Shown piece after piece: positions 46,205 to 59,392 of a DNA stretch of 64,000 nucleotides (positions within the stretch are counted from its first letter, which is position 1; every line of letters starts with the position of its first letter). Origin of the DNA: Dromiciops gliroides (taxonomy: Eukaryota > Chordata > Mammalia > Microbiotheria > Microbiotheriidae); NCBI RefSeq assembly GCF_019393635.1, contig NC_057863.1, positions 640,451,806 through 640,515,805 on the forward strand, in the 5' to 3' direction. Below the pieces are notes generated by a model, which did no database searches, was not told where the DNA came from, and saw only the letters and a list, made by a program, of their open reading frames with translations. Made by a program: the position numbers and the translations under genes.

Positions 46205-49200
46205 CGGAAGCCTTTGACAATCTGCTGAAGTCTATGGACTCACCATCTCCTCCGTACATTTTCTTGTGACTGAGTCTCCCTACTCACCCAGGCTAGTGAC
46301 CCACTCATGGACCTGACCCCAGTGCTCATCAGCATGGAAGCTCTGACCTGCTCCATTTCTCTGACATGGGATTGTTTGCCCTTCCTTACACAGACAGGTG
46401 TGTGGAGAACACTTTCCATCATATACACAATATCAACAATACTGTGTGATGATCAGCTGTGATAGACTTAGTTCTTCTCAGCAATACAATGATCCAAGAC
46501 AAATTCCAAAGGACTCATGATGGAAAGTGTTCTCCACATCCAGAGAAAGAACTGTGGACTCTGGATACAGATTGAACCATTCTGTTTCTACTTTTTTTTG
46601 TTTTTGTTTTTTCATTTTTGAGGTTTTTCCCTTTTCTGATTCTTCTTTCACAACATGACTAATGCAGAATTATGTTTAATGTGATTGTACATGTATAACC
46701 TATATCAGATTGCTTGCTGTCTTGGGGAAGGGAGGGAAGGAGAAAAATTTGGAACCAGAAATCTTATAAAAACAATGTGAGGGGCGGCTAGGTGGTGCAG
46801 TGGATAAAGCACCGGCCCTGGATTCAGGAGTTCCTGAGTTCAAATCCTGTCTCAGACACTTGATACTTACTGGCTGTGTGACCCTGGGCAAGTCACTTAA
46901 CCCCCATTGCCCCACAAAAAAAAATGTGGGGCATCTAGGTGGCACAGTGAATATAAAGCACCAGCCCTAGATTCAAGAGGACTTCAGTTCAAATCTGGAC
47001 TCAGACACTTGACATTTACTAGCTGCGTGACTCTGGGCAAGTCACTTAACTAACCCTCATTGCCCCGCAAAAGGAAAAACAAACAAACAAACAAAACCAA
47101 ATGTCGAAAACTATCTATACATGTAACTAGAAAATAATAAAATACTTTTATAATAAAAAAGAATCCCTTTTCTAGATCACAGAGGGCTCTGGTCCCACAC
47201 CCCAGGCACAGAGGGCCCTGGTTCTTAGTCTTTTAGGCCCATCCCTAGGTACAGAATCTCTTGTTCACCCCAAGAAGAAAGGGGTGGCTGTGATGGCCCA
47301 AGAGGCTCTGAGAAAAAGCACTTACCAAAGATGTCAAACCCCGCCTGGCCACTCTGGTGCTCTCTCACCTTCAGCCCTGTGAGAGGAAGAAGGCCCTGCA
47401 GGCAGGAATAAGATATGACTTCCACCCCTTTCTGACCCTAGCTGGTCTTCTTGAACCCTTCTGGGGTGCTTAGAGATCTAGGGCCCTGTATGCCCCCAGT
47501 TTTCTTCTTCCTATACTCACTGTCCTTAATGGTTAGAACCACAACTGGTAGAGTAAGGAGCTGCAGGGCTGTAACTAACAAGCCTGGGACCTGGGGCAAA
47601 GAGCATGAAGCATGACTTTAAGACTCCAGGCCCTTGTCCTATGTCCAGGAGCAGAAACTTCAGGATACAGGTCCTTGTAGGGGGAGTGTCCCAGAACATC
47701 AGTCATTGGGGCAGCTAGGTGGCACAGTGGATAGAGCACCGGCCCTGGAGTCAGGAGTACCTGAGTTCAAATCTGGCCTCAGACACTTAACACTTACTAG
47801 CTGTGTGACCCTGGGCAAGTCACTTAACCCCAACTGCCTCACTAAAAAAAAAAAAAAAGAACATCAGTCATTTCTGGGAGGGGAAGCCACTTGTCAACTT
47901 TCCACTTTAACTGATTATTCTTGCCAAATAGTTTCTAAGGTCAAGTGTAACAAGGGTTGCCTTCTAAGTTTGGGTACCTTGGGACAAACTCCTGATTGTC
48001 CCATCTTAGTTATGGCTCTGGGGAAGGGGCAAAGTGAGGGAACTGCAGGCCCTATTTTAGCTTACATTCACTGAAATGTTTGTTGAGGTGACTAGGAGAA
48101 AAACTCACCTGGTAGACAAAAGCTTGATGCCCAGGGGCCAGAGACAGAACCAGAATGTGGGAGGGAAAAAGCACCAGGTACCTCTCAGCTGTTTCCTGTT
48201 GGGAGAAGTTGGGGGTCTGTTCACACTGGGTGCTGTGTCTGTACATGCTGGCAGAATTTGTCAAGTGAATCCCAAATGGGGTACAAGATCTTTCTCTCAA
48301 AACTCTCCCTGGTGAGTTGGGGACAGAAAAAGCCCTCTAGCCAAAATTGCTTTCTTTTGGCCTGAGCCGCTAGGTGGCGCCATAGTGTCAGGCCTGGAAG
48401 ACTCATCTCCCTGAGATCAAATCTGGTCTCAGACACTTACTGGCAAATCACTTTACTCTGTTTGCCTCAGCTCGTGTCTGAGGCCAGATTTGAACTTAGG
48501 TCTTCCTGACTCCAGGCCTGGCACTCTATCTACTGCACCACCTAGTTGCCCTTCTTTATTTTACAGATGAAGAAACCAAGGCACAAGAAAGTGAAATGAC
48601 TTGCCTACGGTTGCACAGGTAGTAAGAGTCAGCGGTAGGATTTGAACTCAAATCCTCTGACTCTAAAGCCAATGCTCTTTCCACTATTTTTACTGTCTCC
48701 AGCTTTAGCTGAGATCTAAAATTTGTGTGCTCATTTTACAGATAGGTACACTGAAATACAGCAAAGAGCAACAGACCCTAAATGAGAAGCTTTTCTTCTC
48801 ATCCAGGAGTCCAGAGATTGACCTAGGTTGGAGCAGACAGTGTCCATATGGTGGTGCAGGGGCCAGGGCATTATTACCTCTGTGTGACAGCTGTACAATT
48901 GGACCATGGAGGACCACAAGACTTCCCCCAAAGAATGTGTGCTCCCCTGCTTCCAGTTCTGGATGGGCTCTGAAAACAGAAATGCTTCCAGCTCCTTTCG
49001 GGTCTTACCCCACAGCACCTCCTCCTGGAATCAAACAACCAATCAAGAAGCATGCATTTATTAACCCCCCATTGTGTGCCAGACACTGTGCTAGGAGCTG
49101 GTGACCCAGTGTCTGCTCTTGGGGAGCTTCCATTCCATTATGGACACACATAAGCATTCACAAAATACAAAGTGATTTCCAATTTGGGGGTGGGGGAGAC

Positions 49201-52200
49201 AATAGCGATTAGTGAGGGGGTGGAGGTCATAGAAGGTAAGGTTTGAGCCCCTACTGTGTGCTAGGCACTGGGCTAAGTGCTTTATAAATATCATTTCATT
49301 TGATCTTCACAACAACCCTGGGAAATAACCTCCATTTTACAGCTGAGGAAACTGAGGCAAACAGAGGTTAAGTGACTTGCATGCAACGGTCACAGTAAGT
49401 TGAGTGTGACTGGTTTTGATCCTAGGTCATCATGACTTCGGGCCCAGAGCTCTATCCATGGCGCCACCTAGCGGCCAAACTTTTGTATCTGGGTGGAGTA
49501 TGGATTTTGGAGAGCAGAGAAAATATGAGACAGAACAATTAGGAAGCTATTGGAATCGTCCATGTTAGTGGTTCTCAGATTTTTTGGTTTTAGGACCCCT
49601 TCACATTCTTAAAAATTACTGAGGACCAAACCCTTTCCCCCAAGAAAGCGTTTATTTATGTGGGTTATATCTATTGATGTTTACCATATTAGACTTGTTT
49701 TAGGGTTATTTTGAAAATAGTTTTGATGTTGTGGACCCCCTCCCCCAAAAGGGTGTTGGGGAACCCCCAGGGGTCTTTGAACCTCACTTTGAGATCCATT
49801 GTTCCGGGGGATGAGAATCTGAACTGTGGTGATAGGTGTTTAAGTAAAGAAAACAGGACTTTAAAGCTCAGGAATAGAGATCAGGCATGATTTCATTAGT
49901 ACAGGGAACTTCTAGAAGAGGAAATCCACTCTAGTAATACAGCTTGTAGCTGTGTGACCCTAGGCAAGTCACTTAACCCCAATTGTCTCACCAAAAAAAA
50001 AAAAAAGAATACGGCTTGGCACCTCCTTCTATATACATGCATACATATATACATATACATGTATATATGTATGTGTGTATGTATGTGTGTATATATATAT
50101 ATATATATTTTTTTTTTTTTGTGGGGCAATGAGGGTTAAGTGACTTGCCCAAGGTCACACAGCTAGTAAGTGTCAAGTATCTGAGGCCAGATTTGAACTC
50201 AGGTTCTCCTGAATCCAGGGCCACTGCTTTATCCACTGTACCACCTAGCTGCCCTCTACTCTATGTAGTTTTTTTTTTTTTTTTAGTGAGGCAATTGGGG
50301 TTAAGTGACTTGCCCAGAGTCACACAGCTAGTAAGTGTTAAGTGTCTGAGGCCGGATTTGAACTCAGGTACTCCTGACTCTACGGCCAGTGCTCTATCCA
50401 CTGCGCCACCTAGCTGCCCCAACTCTATGTAGTTTTAAGAAGATTCCCCTGCACATTCAGGTCAACACCTTCTCCATGACCAATCAATCAACATTTTTTA
50501 AGCACCTATTGGGATCAGCTAGGTGGTGCAGTGAATAGAGTGCTGGACCTGGAATCAGGAACACCTGAGTTCAAATCTAGCCTCAGATATTTACTAGCTG
50601 TGCGACTCTGGGCAAGTTGCTTAGCCCCTATTTGCCTCAGTTCCCCATCTGTAAAATGGGGACAGACTGGAGAAGGAAATGGCAAACAACTCCAGTATCT
50701 TTGCCAAGAAAATGCTGTGGAATTTTTTCTCCATGGAGTCACATAGAGTCAGACACAACTGAACAACAAGAAGTACCTACTATGTGCCAGTCACTGTGCT
50801 AAGTGCTAGGGATACAAAAAGCGGCAAAAGATGGTCCCTGCCTTCAAGGAATTTACAATCTAATGGGGGAGACAACAAGCAAATACATTTATACAAAGCA
50901 AGTCACATACAAGATAAATAGGAAATAATTAACAGAAGAAAGGTCTTGGAATTAAGAGGAGTTAGGGAAAGTTTCCTGTAGGAAGTAGGATTTTAGTTGA
51001 CACTTGAATGAAGCCTGGGAAGCCTTAAGAGGCTTATGAGTCTTAGCTGCCTAGGGCAGTGAGAGTTCACACACCCAGGATGTGTCAGAGATGGGACTTG
51101 GACCTGTTTCATTGGTTCTGAGGCCAGCTCTCTATCCACTATTCCATGCTCCCTTTCATAAACATCAGCTAATGTTATCAGTATCCTCAACAAGACTTGG
51201 CAGCTGATTGGATGTAACAGGTGTGGGTGAGGAAGGAACTAAGGATTTCTTTGAGGTTGTGAACTTGGGTTATGGTCAGGATGGTGGTGCCCTCCCACAG
51301 AAATAGAGAAGGTTAGGAGCCAGGGAAGATAATGGGTTCTCTTGTGGACGTGTTGAGTTTGAGATGCTTATAGAGATTGCTCAGGAGAGAGATGAAGTTT
51401 GGATATATAGATCTAGGAGTGATCTGTGGAGAGAAGATAATTAACCCAAGGAAGCTGAGAGAGAGGGCGAGGAGGGGAGGAGGGGGAGAGAGAGAGAGAG
51501 GGAAGGAGGGGGAGAGAGAGAGAGAGAGGGAAGGAGGGGGAGAGAAGTGGAAGAGGAGAGGAGCAAGAAGGAGGGAGAGAGGAGACGGATAGACAGAGAC
51601 ACAGAGACAGAGTCAGAGAAACACACACAGAAGTGAGAGAAGACAAGAAAGCTTAGAGTCTTGGGGGACAACCACAGTCATGATTAGAACATGGATGAAT
51701 ATCCAGAAAAAGAGACTGAGAAAGAGTGGTCAGGCAGATAGGAGGAGAAGCAGGAGAGAGCAGTATCAGGATAACCCAGAGGGGAGAGAGTAACCCAGAG
51801 GAGAGAGTGGTCAGTACTGCAGAGAAATCAAGAAGAATGAGGACTGAGAAAAGACCATCTGGGAAGACCTAGAGATTTCCAGACACTCAGCATTTGTGTT
51901 GAATTAAGTACCAGGGATACAAAGAAGTTCACCGATTCCTTACCCCTCAAAGGGTTTACATTCTATCAAGTTAAACAACATGATACAAAATATATACAAA
52001 GGGGGCAGCTAGGTGGCACAGTGGATAAAGCACTGGCCTTGGATTCAGAAGGAACTGAGTTCAAGTCCGACCTCAGACACTTGACACTTGCTAGCTGTGT
52101 GACCCTGGGAAAGTCACTTAACCCTCAATGCCCCGCAAAAACAAAACAAAACCAAAACAACAAAATATATACAAAGAAAATACAAATAAAGGTCTCATGT

Positions 52201-55200
52201 AGCAGGAGATGCTTGAGCTGAATATGAGTGAAGAGAAAGAAGGGCATTTCAGGGACAGGAGCAGCCTTTGCAAAGGCATGGAGTTAGGAGACAGTGCTGT
52301 TACTCTCTTTAGACAGCAAGTAAGACAGTTTGGCTGGATTGTACAATGTGTGAAGTAGAGAAATGTAAGCCAGGAAAGGTAGGCTCCTAGCTGGATTGTG
52401 AGGGGCATTAAATGCCAGACAGAGAAGTTTGTATTTGAGCCTAGAAGCAATAGGTAGTCACTAAGGCCTTTTGAACAGGGGGATAATAATGGTCAGATCT
52501 TTGTTTAGCATTTTAGCAGCTGCATAAAGAGTGGACTGAAGAGCAATGAGGCCAAGGAGGCAGGGAGACCAAGGAAGAGGCTATTGCACAGTCCACTTGA
52601 GAGGTGACAGGAGCTTAAACTCAGCCAGTGTCTGGGCAAGTGAAGAGGAGGGCATGCATGAGAGGTCCAGGTAAACTGAGAAGACTTGGCAACTGATCGG
52701 ATGTGGTGGGAGAGGGGAGGGAGAGGAATTGATTGGATGTGGTGGGAAAGGAAGAGAGGACCTGAGAGCCTGGAAAGATGGTCATGCCCTCAACAAACTT
52801 ATTTCTGATTTCTCCCCAATTACCAGCTCTCTGTTCCATTGAACTCAGCCTGTTAGTCTTGAGTAGTCCATCTCCTGCCCCCAGGCTGTCATGTAGGGGG
52901 TCCTGTTCACATTGGGAATGCTCTCTGTCCCCAGATTCCTAGTCTTCTTCCTTTAAAGTGCAGGTTAGATGCCACCTCCTACATGAGACCTTTCTTGGTC
53001 CTCCTGCCCCCTTGAGATTTCTTTCTATGTATTCTCTGTGTGTGTATCATATCCCCACTCCCATCCCCTCCAGTAGAATGGAAGCTTCCTGCAGGCATGC
53101 TCTGTTCCATTTTTGTCTTTGTATGCCCAGAGATGATCTTGGTGTTTGACGTGGTATCTGCTTAATAAAAGTTGAATTTAATTCATCAAAATATGTGGCA
53201 ATGACTTCACGTGTGTGTACTTGTGTGTACACTTGGGAACATGAGAGGATTGAGTTCTCAGGGCCTCTAGGAATAAAAATTACTTTATAGGGAGGGTTGG
53301 TACTATACCTGACTTGCACAGACAAGCAGAGTGGGCATGGTGGAGTCTGATTTCTCCTCCTGTCCCCAGGCCCCTCTCTTCATGTCTTTCAGTTTCTGGT
53401 TGGGACAGGATGGTTCTCTGTAGGCGAGGCTGGGGATCTCCAATCACACTATGGGTATGGATGTGTACGCAGACAAACCCTTCACTCCAATCCTAATCCT
53501 AGTCCTTTGAGAACTTCCATGGAAAGAATCTTTCCCCCTTTCCCCTCACCATTTCCATTTTCTATATACATTGGTTCTGATTGAGGTGGGTTCTGGCTTG
53601 ATCCCTTGGTTAGACTCAGGCTGAGGCTGTTTTGTTACTGACTCCATCCTCCCCATCCTACACACTCACCTGGGGATCCAGAGATTGAAGAGCTTCTCTG
53701 AAGAGTTGTCCAATGTCTATCACTTGTCCCTGTGAAGAACTGAGGGTCAGTCCTGGAAGCCAGCCTAGGAGAGGGGGAACTGCAATCCCCCTAGAATGGA
53801 GATTGGGATTTTCCTTCCTAATGAGCCTGCCTGCTCCCTCCTCAAGCAGGGTAGGTTTGGCCAAGGTGCCCCACCACCCACCAAGCCCCTGCAGGGGTTC
53901 TGTTATACTCACATCTTCCTGGTCAGTTGAAGGATCTTGGGGATGGGTGACTTGTTCCTCTCTAGTTGCAGAGGTTGACCATTTCCTGCATGGAGGAAGT
54001 AAATGGGGAAGGGTTAACAAGGTTTCTTTGAGTTCCCTTCAGGGTAATTGCAGAAGGAGGAAGGGGTAGACTGGAGGACTAGATGTCCTCTTTCAGGGAC
54101 AGCCTAGGAGTTATAGCTGAAAGTTCTGAATTCCCTTCCCTTCCCTTCCCTTCCCTTCCCTTCCCTTCCCTTCCCTTCCCTTCCCTTCCCTTCCCTTCCC
54201 TTCCCTTCCCTTCCCTTCCCTTCCCTTCCCTTCCCTTCCCTTCCCTTCCCTTCCCTTCCCTTCCTTCCCTTCCCTTCCCTTCCCTTCCCTTCCCTCCCTT
54301 CCCTTCCCTTCCTTCCCTTCCCTTCCTTCCCTTCCTTCCCTTCCCTTCCCTTCCCTTCCCTTCCCTTCCCTTCCCTTCCCTTCCCTTCCTTTCTCTTCTC
54401 TTCCCTTCCCTTCCTCAGATAAAAGACTCCCCCTTCACCCTCAGTTCCTTCTCTGCCCAGGGAGCAAGAAATGTGACATTCCCCACATTCCCAAATCTTC
54501 CACTTATCTTGATTATCCAGCTCTGTGGTACTGTCTTCCTCCAGGGTTTGAAGCCTATCACCTTCAGTTTTCCTTGATTTTTCCTTCTCCTTCATTAGTT
54601 GCTAAAACTTGTCCATTTCCCCTCCCCCAGTGTCTCCATCATCTGAGTTCTCCATTCTAGTGCCTATGGTTTCTAGTCTAGTGTAGATCCTTGCACTGTC
54701 TTTCCCAGACTCTCTCCCTCCTTCCTAATCCTCCCCCATCCACTGAGAAGTCAAGCAAAATTATATCAATTATATATGAAATAATGCAAGACCTATTTCC
54801 ATATTGCCAAAAAGGAAAAAAAATAAGGAAAGTGAGAAAATTATATTCCGATTTACACTCTTTTGGAATTGTCTTGGATCATTGTGTTCATCAGAGTAGC
54901 TAAGTCTTTTACAACTGACCATCATTACATTATTGTTATTATTGTGCCTCTTCCAGTTGTTTTCACTTCACTTTGTATCAGTTCATACAGGTCTTGTCAT
55001 GTGTATTTTTTAAATCACCTCCCTCATCATTTCTTTTTTTTTCTTTTTTTGGTGAGGCAATTGGGGTTAAGTGACTTGCCTGGGGTCACACAGCTAGTAA
55101 TCGTTACATGTCTGAGGCTGGATTTGAACTCAGGTCCTCCTGAATTCAGGGCTGGTGCTCTATACACTGTGCCACCTAGCTGCCCCTCCCTCATCATTTC

Positions 55201-58200
55201 TTATAGGACAATAATACTCCATCACAATCATGTGCCTCAACTCGTTTAGCCATTCTTCGATTGTTGAGCATCTTTTCAATTTCCAATTATTTTCCTACAG
55301 AAAAAGACCTGCTATAAATATTTTTGTGCAAATAGGTCCTTTTCTTTTTCCTCTGATCTCTCTGGGATATAGATCTAATAGTGGTATTAATATGCAAAGG
55401 CTATGTACAGTTCTGTAACCCTCTGAGCATAGTTCCAAATCATTCTCCAGAATAATTGGTCCAGTTCACAACTCCATCAGCAATTTAGCATTATACCTAT
55501 TTTGCCTCATGCCCTTTAGCAGTTGTCATTTCTGGTAAGTGTGAGGTGGTACCTCAGAGTTGTTTTAATTTGCAATTCTCTAATTAATAGTGCTTTAGAG
55601 TGTTTTTCATGTAAATATATAGTTTTGATTTCTTCCTCTGAAACTGCCTGTTTATCAATTATATCAATTATCTTAATATATATCATTTATCAGTTGGGGA
55701 ATGGCTTTTATTTTTATAAATTTGACTCGGTTCCCTATATATTTGAGAAATGAGACCTTTATCAGAGAAACTTGCTGAAAAAAAATCTTAAAGTATTACT
55801 TAATTTAACCAAATATAGTTTTCCTGATTATCTCTTTTAATTAGGTCTATTTTTGCTTTTGCATTGTTTGAGATCATGATCATTACCTCTACCTTTTTTT
55901 ATTTCAGCTGAAGCATTATAGATTCTGCTTCTACCCTTTTTTTAAAATTTGTGTGTGTCTTTCTGTTTCAAATGTAAAGAACATATTGTTGGATTTTGGT
56001 TTCTAATCCACTCTGCTTTCTACTTCCATTTTATGGGTGAGCTCATCCCATTTACATTCAGAGTTATGATTACTGCCTGTGTATTTCCCTCCATCCTATT
56101 TTTTTCTATTTATCATTCTCTCCCTCTTTTTATCCAGTCCCTCTTCAAAGGTCTATTTTATTTCTGACTACCACATCCTTTAATTTACATAGCCCTTAAT
56201 CCTCCTCTCCCAACCCCACCCTATATCTCTTATTCTCTTCCCCTCCTACTTCCCTATTGGGCAAGATAGATTTCTATTCCCACATGAGTGTGTACATGTA
56301 TTCTTCCCTCTCTGAACCAACTCTGTTGAGAGTGAAGTTCAAGCACTGGCCACCAACCACCCATTTTCCACTCTACTATTAAGGTTCTTCCTTGCACACC
56401 TCTTTTATGCTCTTACTCCCTCCTTAACTCTCTGTAGTCTGGCTCTCAATCTCTATTCAATTGAAATAGTTCTTTCCAAAGTCACCAAGGATCTCTTAAT
56501 TGCCATATTTAATGGTCTGTTCTTGATCCTCATCCTTCTTGACCTCTCTTTGACACTGTTGACCCCCCCCCTTGATGCCCTCTTATCTCTAGGTTTTTGT
56601 GACACCATTCTCTCCTGGTTCTCTAGATGACAAAGTGGATAGAGCACTGGCCCTGGAGTCAGGAGGATGTGAGTTCAAATCTGGCCTCAGACACTTGACA
56701 TTTACTAGCTGTGTGACCCTGGGCAAGTCACTTAACCCTGATTGCCTCAAACATCTAGGGTCACCTCCAGTTGTCCTGATATATATCTTGCCATTGGACC
56801 CAGATGTCTCTGGAGGAGAGAGTGAGGGTGGTGACCTTGCACAGCCCTCTCTCACTTAAATCCAATTCACTACAAGTCATGACATTACCTTGATGTCATG
56901 GTCCTCTTTGAGAATGGAGGACAAATAGCAGGACTCTATCCTGGGCCCTCTTCTCCCTCTGTACTATTTTGATTGGTGATTTCATTAGTTCCCTTGGATT
57001 CCCTAGAATCCCTTGCATTCATCAGTATGCTGATGATTCTCAGATGTATTTATACAGCCCTAACCTTTGTCCTGTCCCCCAGGCTTGCATCTATAACTTT
57101 TTTTTTTAGCAACAAACATTTATTTTATTTTTTTCCAGTTATATGTAAGGGTGGTTTTTTCAACATTCATTTTCATAAGATTCAGAGTTCCAAATTTTTC
57201 TCCCTCCTTCCCTCCCTTTCCTCCACAAGATCACCACCAGGTTATATGTGTACAATCCATAAGTGCTCTTTTTATCAGTTCTTTCTATAGGGATGGATAG
57301 TAAACTTCCTCATTAGTCCCTTGGGATTGTCTTGGATCATTGCATTGCTGAGAGTAGTTAAGTCATTCACAATTTCTCATTGAACAATACTGCTGTCACT
57401 ATGCACAATGTCCTCCCAGCTCTTGCATCTATAACTTGCATCTCAAACTACATGTCCTACAGACATGTCCAAAACTGAACTTAGAATCATTCTCCCCAAA
57501 CCCTCCCCTTTTTATAATTTCCCCATTACTGTCAAGGGCATCATCATTCTCTTGGGCACTTAGGCTAACAACCTAGGTGTTATCCTCTTTCTCATTCTCT
57601 GTCAATTCCCACATCTAATCATTCCTACCTTCTCTTCTCTGAGAGATCTACCACCCTGGGTAGATTCTCATCACCTCCTGGACTATTATAATAGCCTGAT
57701 CCCTGGTCTCCATGCCTGGAGTCTCTTCCCATTTCAGTATATCATTCACTCAGCTGTCAAACTTCCTAAATCACTGATCTGAATATGTCATTCCCTTTCC
57801 CCCTTCAATTAACTCCAGTGACTCTCAATTGTTCTCAGGACTAAATGTTAAATTACAATTCTCTGGTTGGCTTTTTTTTAAATTAAATTTTATTTTTTTT
57901 TAGGGAGGCAATTGGGGTTAAATGACTTGCCCAGGGTCACACAGCTAGTAAGTGTTAAGTGTCTGAGGCTGGATTTGAACTCAGGTACTCTTGACTCCAG
58001 GGCTGGTGCTCTATCCACTGCGCCATCTAGCTGCCCCTCTGGTTGGCTTTTAAAGCTCTTCATAACCTGGCACCTTCCCACCTTTTCCAATCTTCTTACA
58101 CCTTATGTTCCTTCATGTCCTCTTTGCTCCATGGGCACTGGCTTCCTGGTTGCTCCTCAGCTGTGATATTCCACCTCCCAAATCCAGGCATTTCCTGTGG

Positions 58201-59338
58201 CTGTCCTCCATGCCTGGAACATCCTCCCCCCTCATCTCTGCTTCCTGGCTTCCTTCAAGTCTCAGCTAAAGTCTCATCTTTTGTCAGAAACTTCCTCCTA
58301 TTCCCCTAAATGTCAGTGCTTTCCTTCTGCTGATTTTCTCCAATTTACCCCATATATATCTTGTTTGCACGTGGTTCTTTGCATGTTTCCTATTCCACTA
58401 GATTGTAAACTCCTTGAGGGCAGGGACTATCTTTTGCCTTTCTTTGTATTCCCAGAGCTTCTCGTGGTACCGGACATATAGTAGGTGAATAAGAAATGCT
58501 GGTTGACAAACCTAAAATTCTCTCTTGTTGGGCAGCTCTTTCCCTCCTCCCTTCCCAACACCCCTCCCCACTCCCTCATCCCCCCATTCAGTCAGTCAAC
58601 AGACATCTAATAAGCTCCAACTATGTGCCAGGTATTGTGCTAAGTGTTGGGGATACAAAGAAAGGCAGAAAAACAGTCCCTCCTTTCAAGAAACCCCAAG
58701 TCTAGGGGGTAGACAACATGCAAATAACTGTGTACAAACAAAATATATGCAGGATAGGAGATAATCTCAAAAAAGGTACTAAAATTAAGGGACATTGGGA
58801 AGAGCTTCATGTGGAAAGTTGAATTTTATCTGGGTCCAGAAGAAAGCCAGGAGACAGACATGAAGAGGGAGAGAATTCTGGGTACAGGGAAAGGCCTAGG
58901 AGAATTCAGAGAGGGAGGCAGAAAATGGAGTCTATTGGGAGAGGAACGGGAAGGAGACCAGTTTGATTGGATTGTAGAAGGAGAGTGAGGTATTAAGAAG
59001 ATAGCAAGGGAGGCAGCTAGGTGGCACAGTGGATAGAGCAACAGCCCTGAATCAGGAGGACCTGAGTTCAAATCTGGCTTCAGACACTTGACACTTACTA
59101 GCTGTGTGACCCTGGGCAAGTCACTTAACCCCAATTGCCTCACCCCAAAATAAATAAACAAACAAACAAATGAATAGATAGATGGATGGATGGATAAATG
59201 AACAAAAAAACAAACAAACAAATAAATAAATAAATAGAAGATAACAAGATAGGAAGGGCCAGTTCTGAAGGTCAAACAGAGGATTTTGTATTTGCTCCTG
59301 GAAGTAATAAGGAACCATTGGAGTTTATTGAATCAGTG

Positions 59339-59392
<54 letters not shown>

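Larger units (their letters stand above)
46424..47160 (+). mobile_element. 5'-truncated L1 3' end, hit by two SINEs
   Basis: AATACTGTGTGATGATCAGC through AAAATACTTTTATAATAAAA. Same subfamily as 28141-29159, carrying only the 3' UTR. Confidence 0.88.
56330..58510 (+). mobile_element. L2 LINE 3' segment, split by a composite SINE, an L1 and a CORE-SINE
   Basis: Pieces 56330-56620, 56936-57083, 57438-57875 and 58037-58510 run in L2 order: CCAAAGTCACCAAGGATCTC, CTCAGATGTATTTATACAGC, ACATGTCCAAAACTGAACTT, GACTCTCAATTGTTCTCAGG, CATTTCCTGTGGCTGTCCTC, TAAACTCCTTGAGGGCAGGG. Confidence 0.82.

Noticed and set aside
47514..47583. Possible extra exon between exons 5 and 6 of the tandem-PH gene (CCCCAG acceptor, GTGAGT donor)
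   Set aside because: About 70 nt, which breaks the phase-0 junction joining FVYQ to GLLPL, and the matching PH2 cassette has no such exon.
54083..54595. Open frames of about 163 aa on both strands
   Set aside because: Pure translation of the CCCTT array (SLPFP / GREGK repeats).
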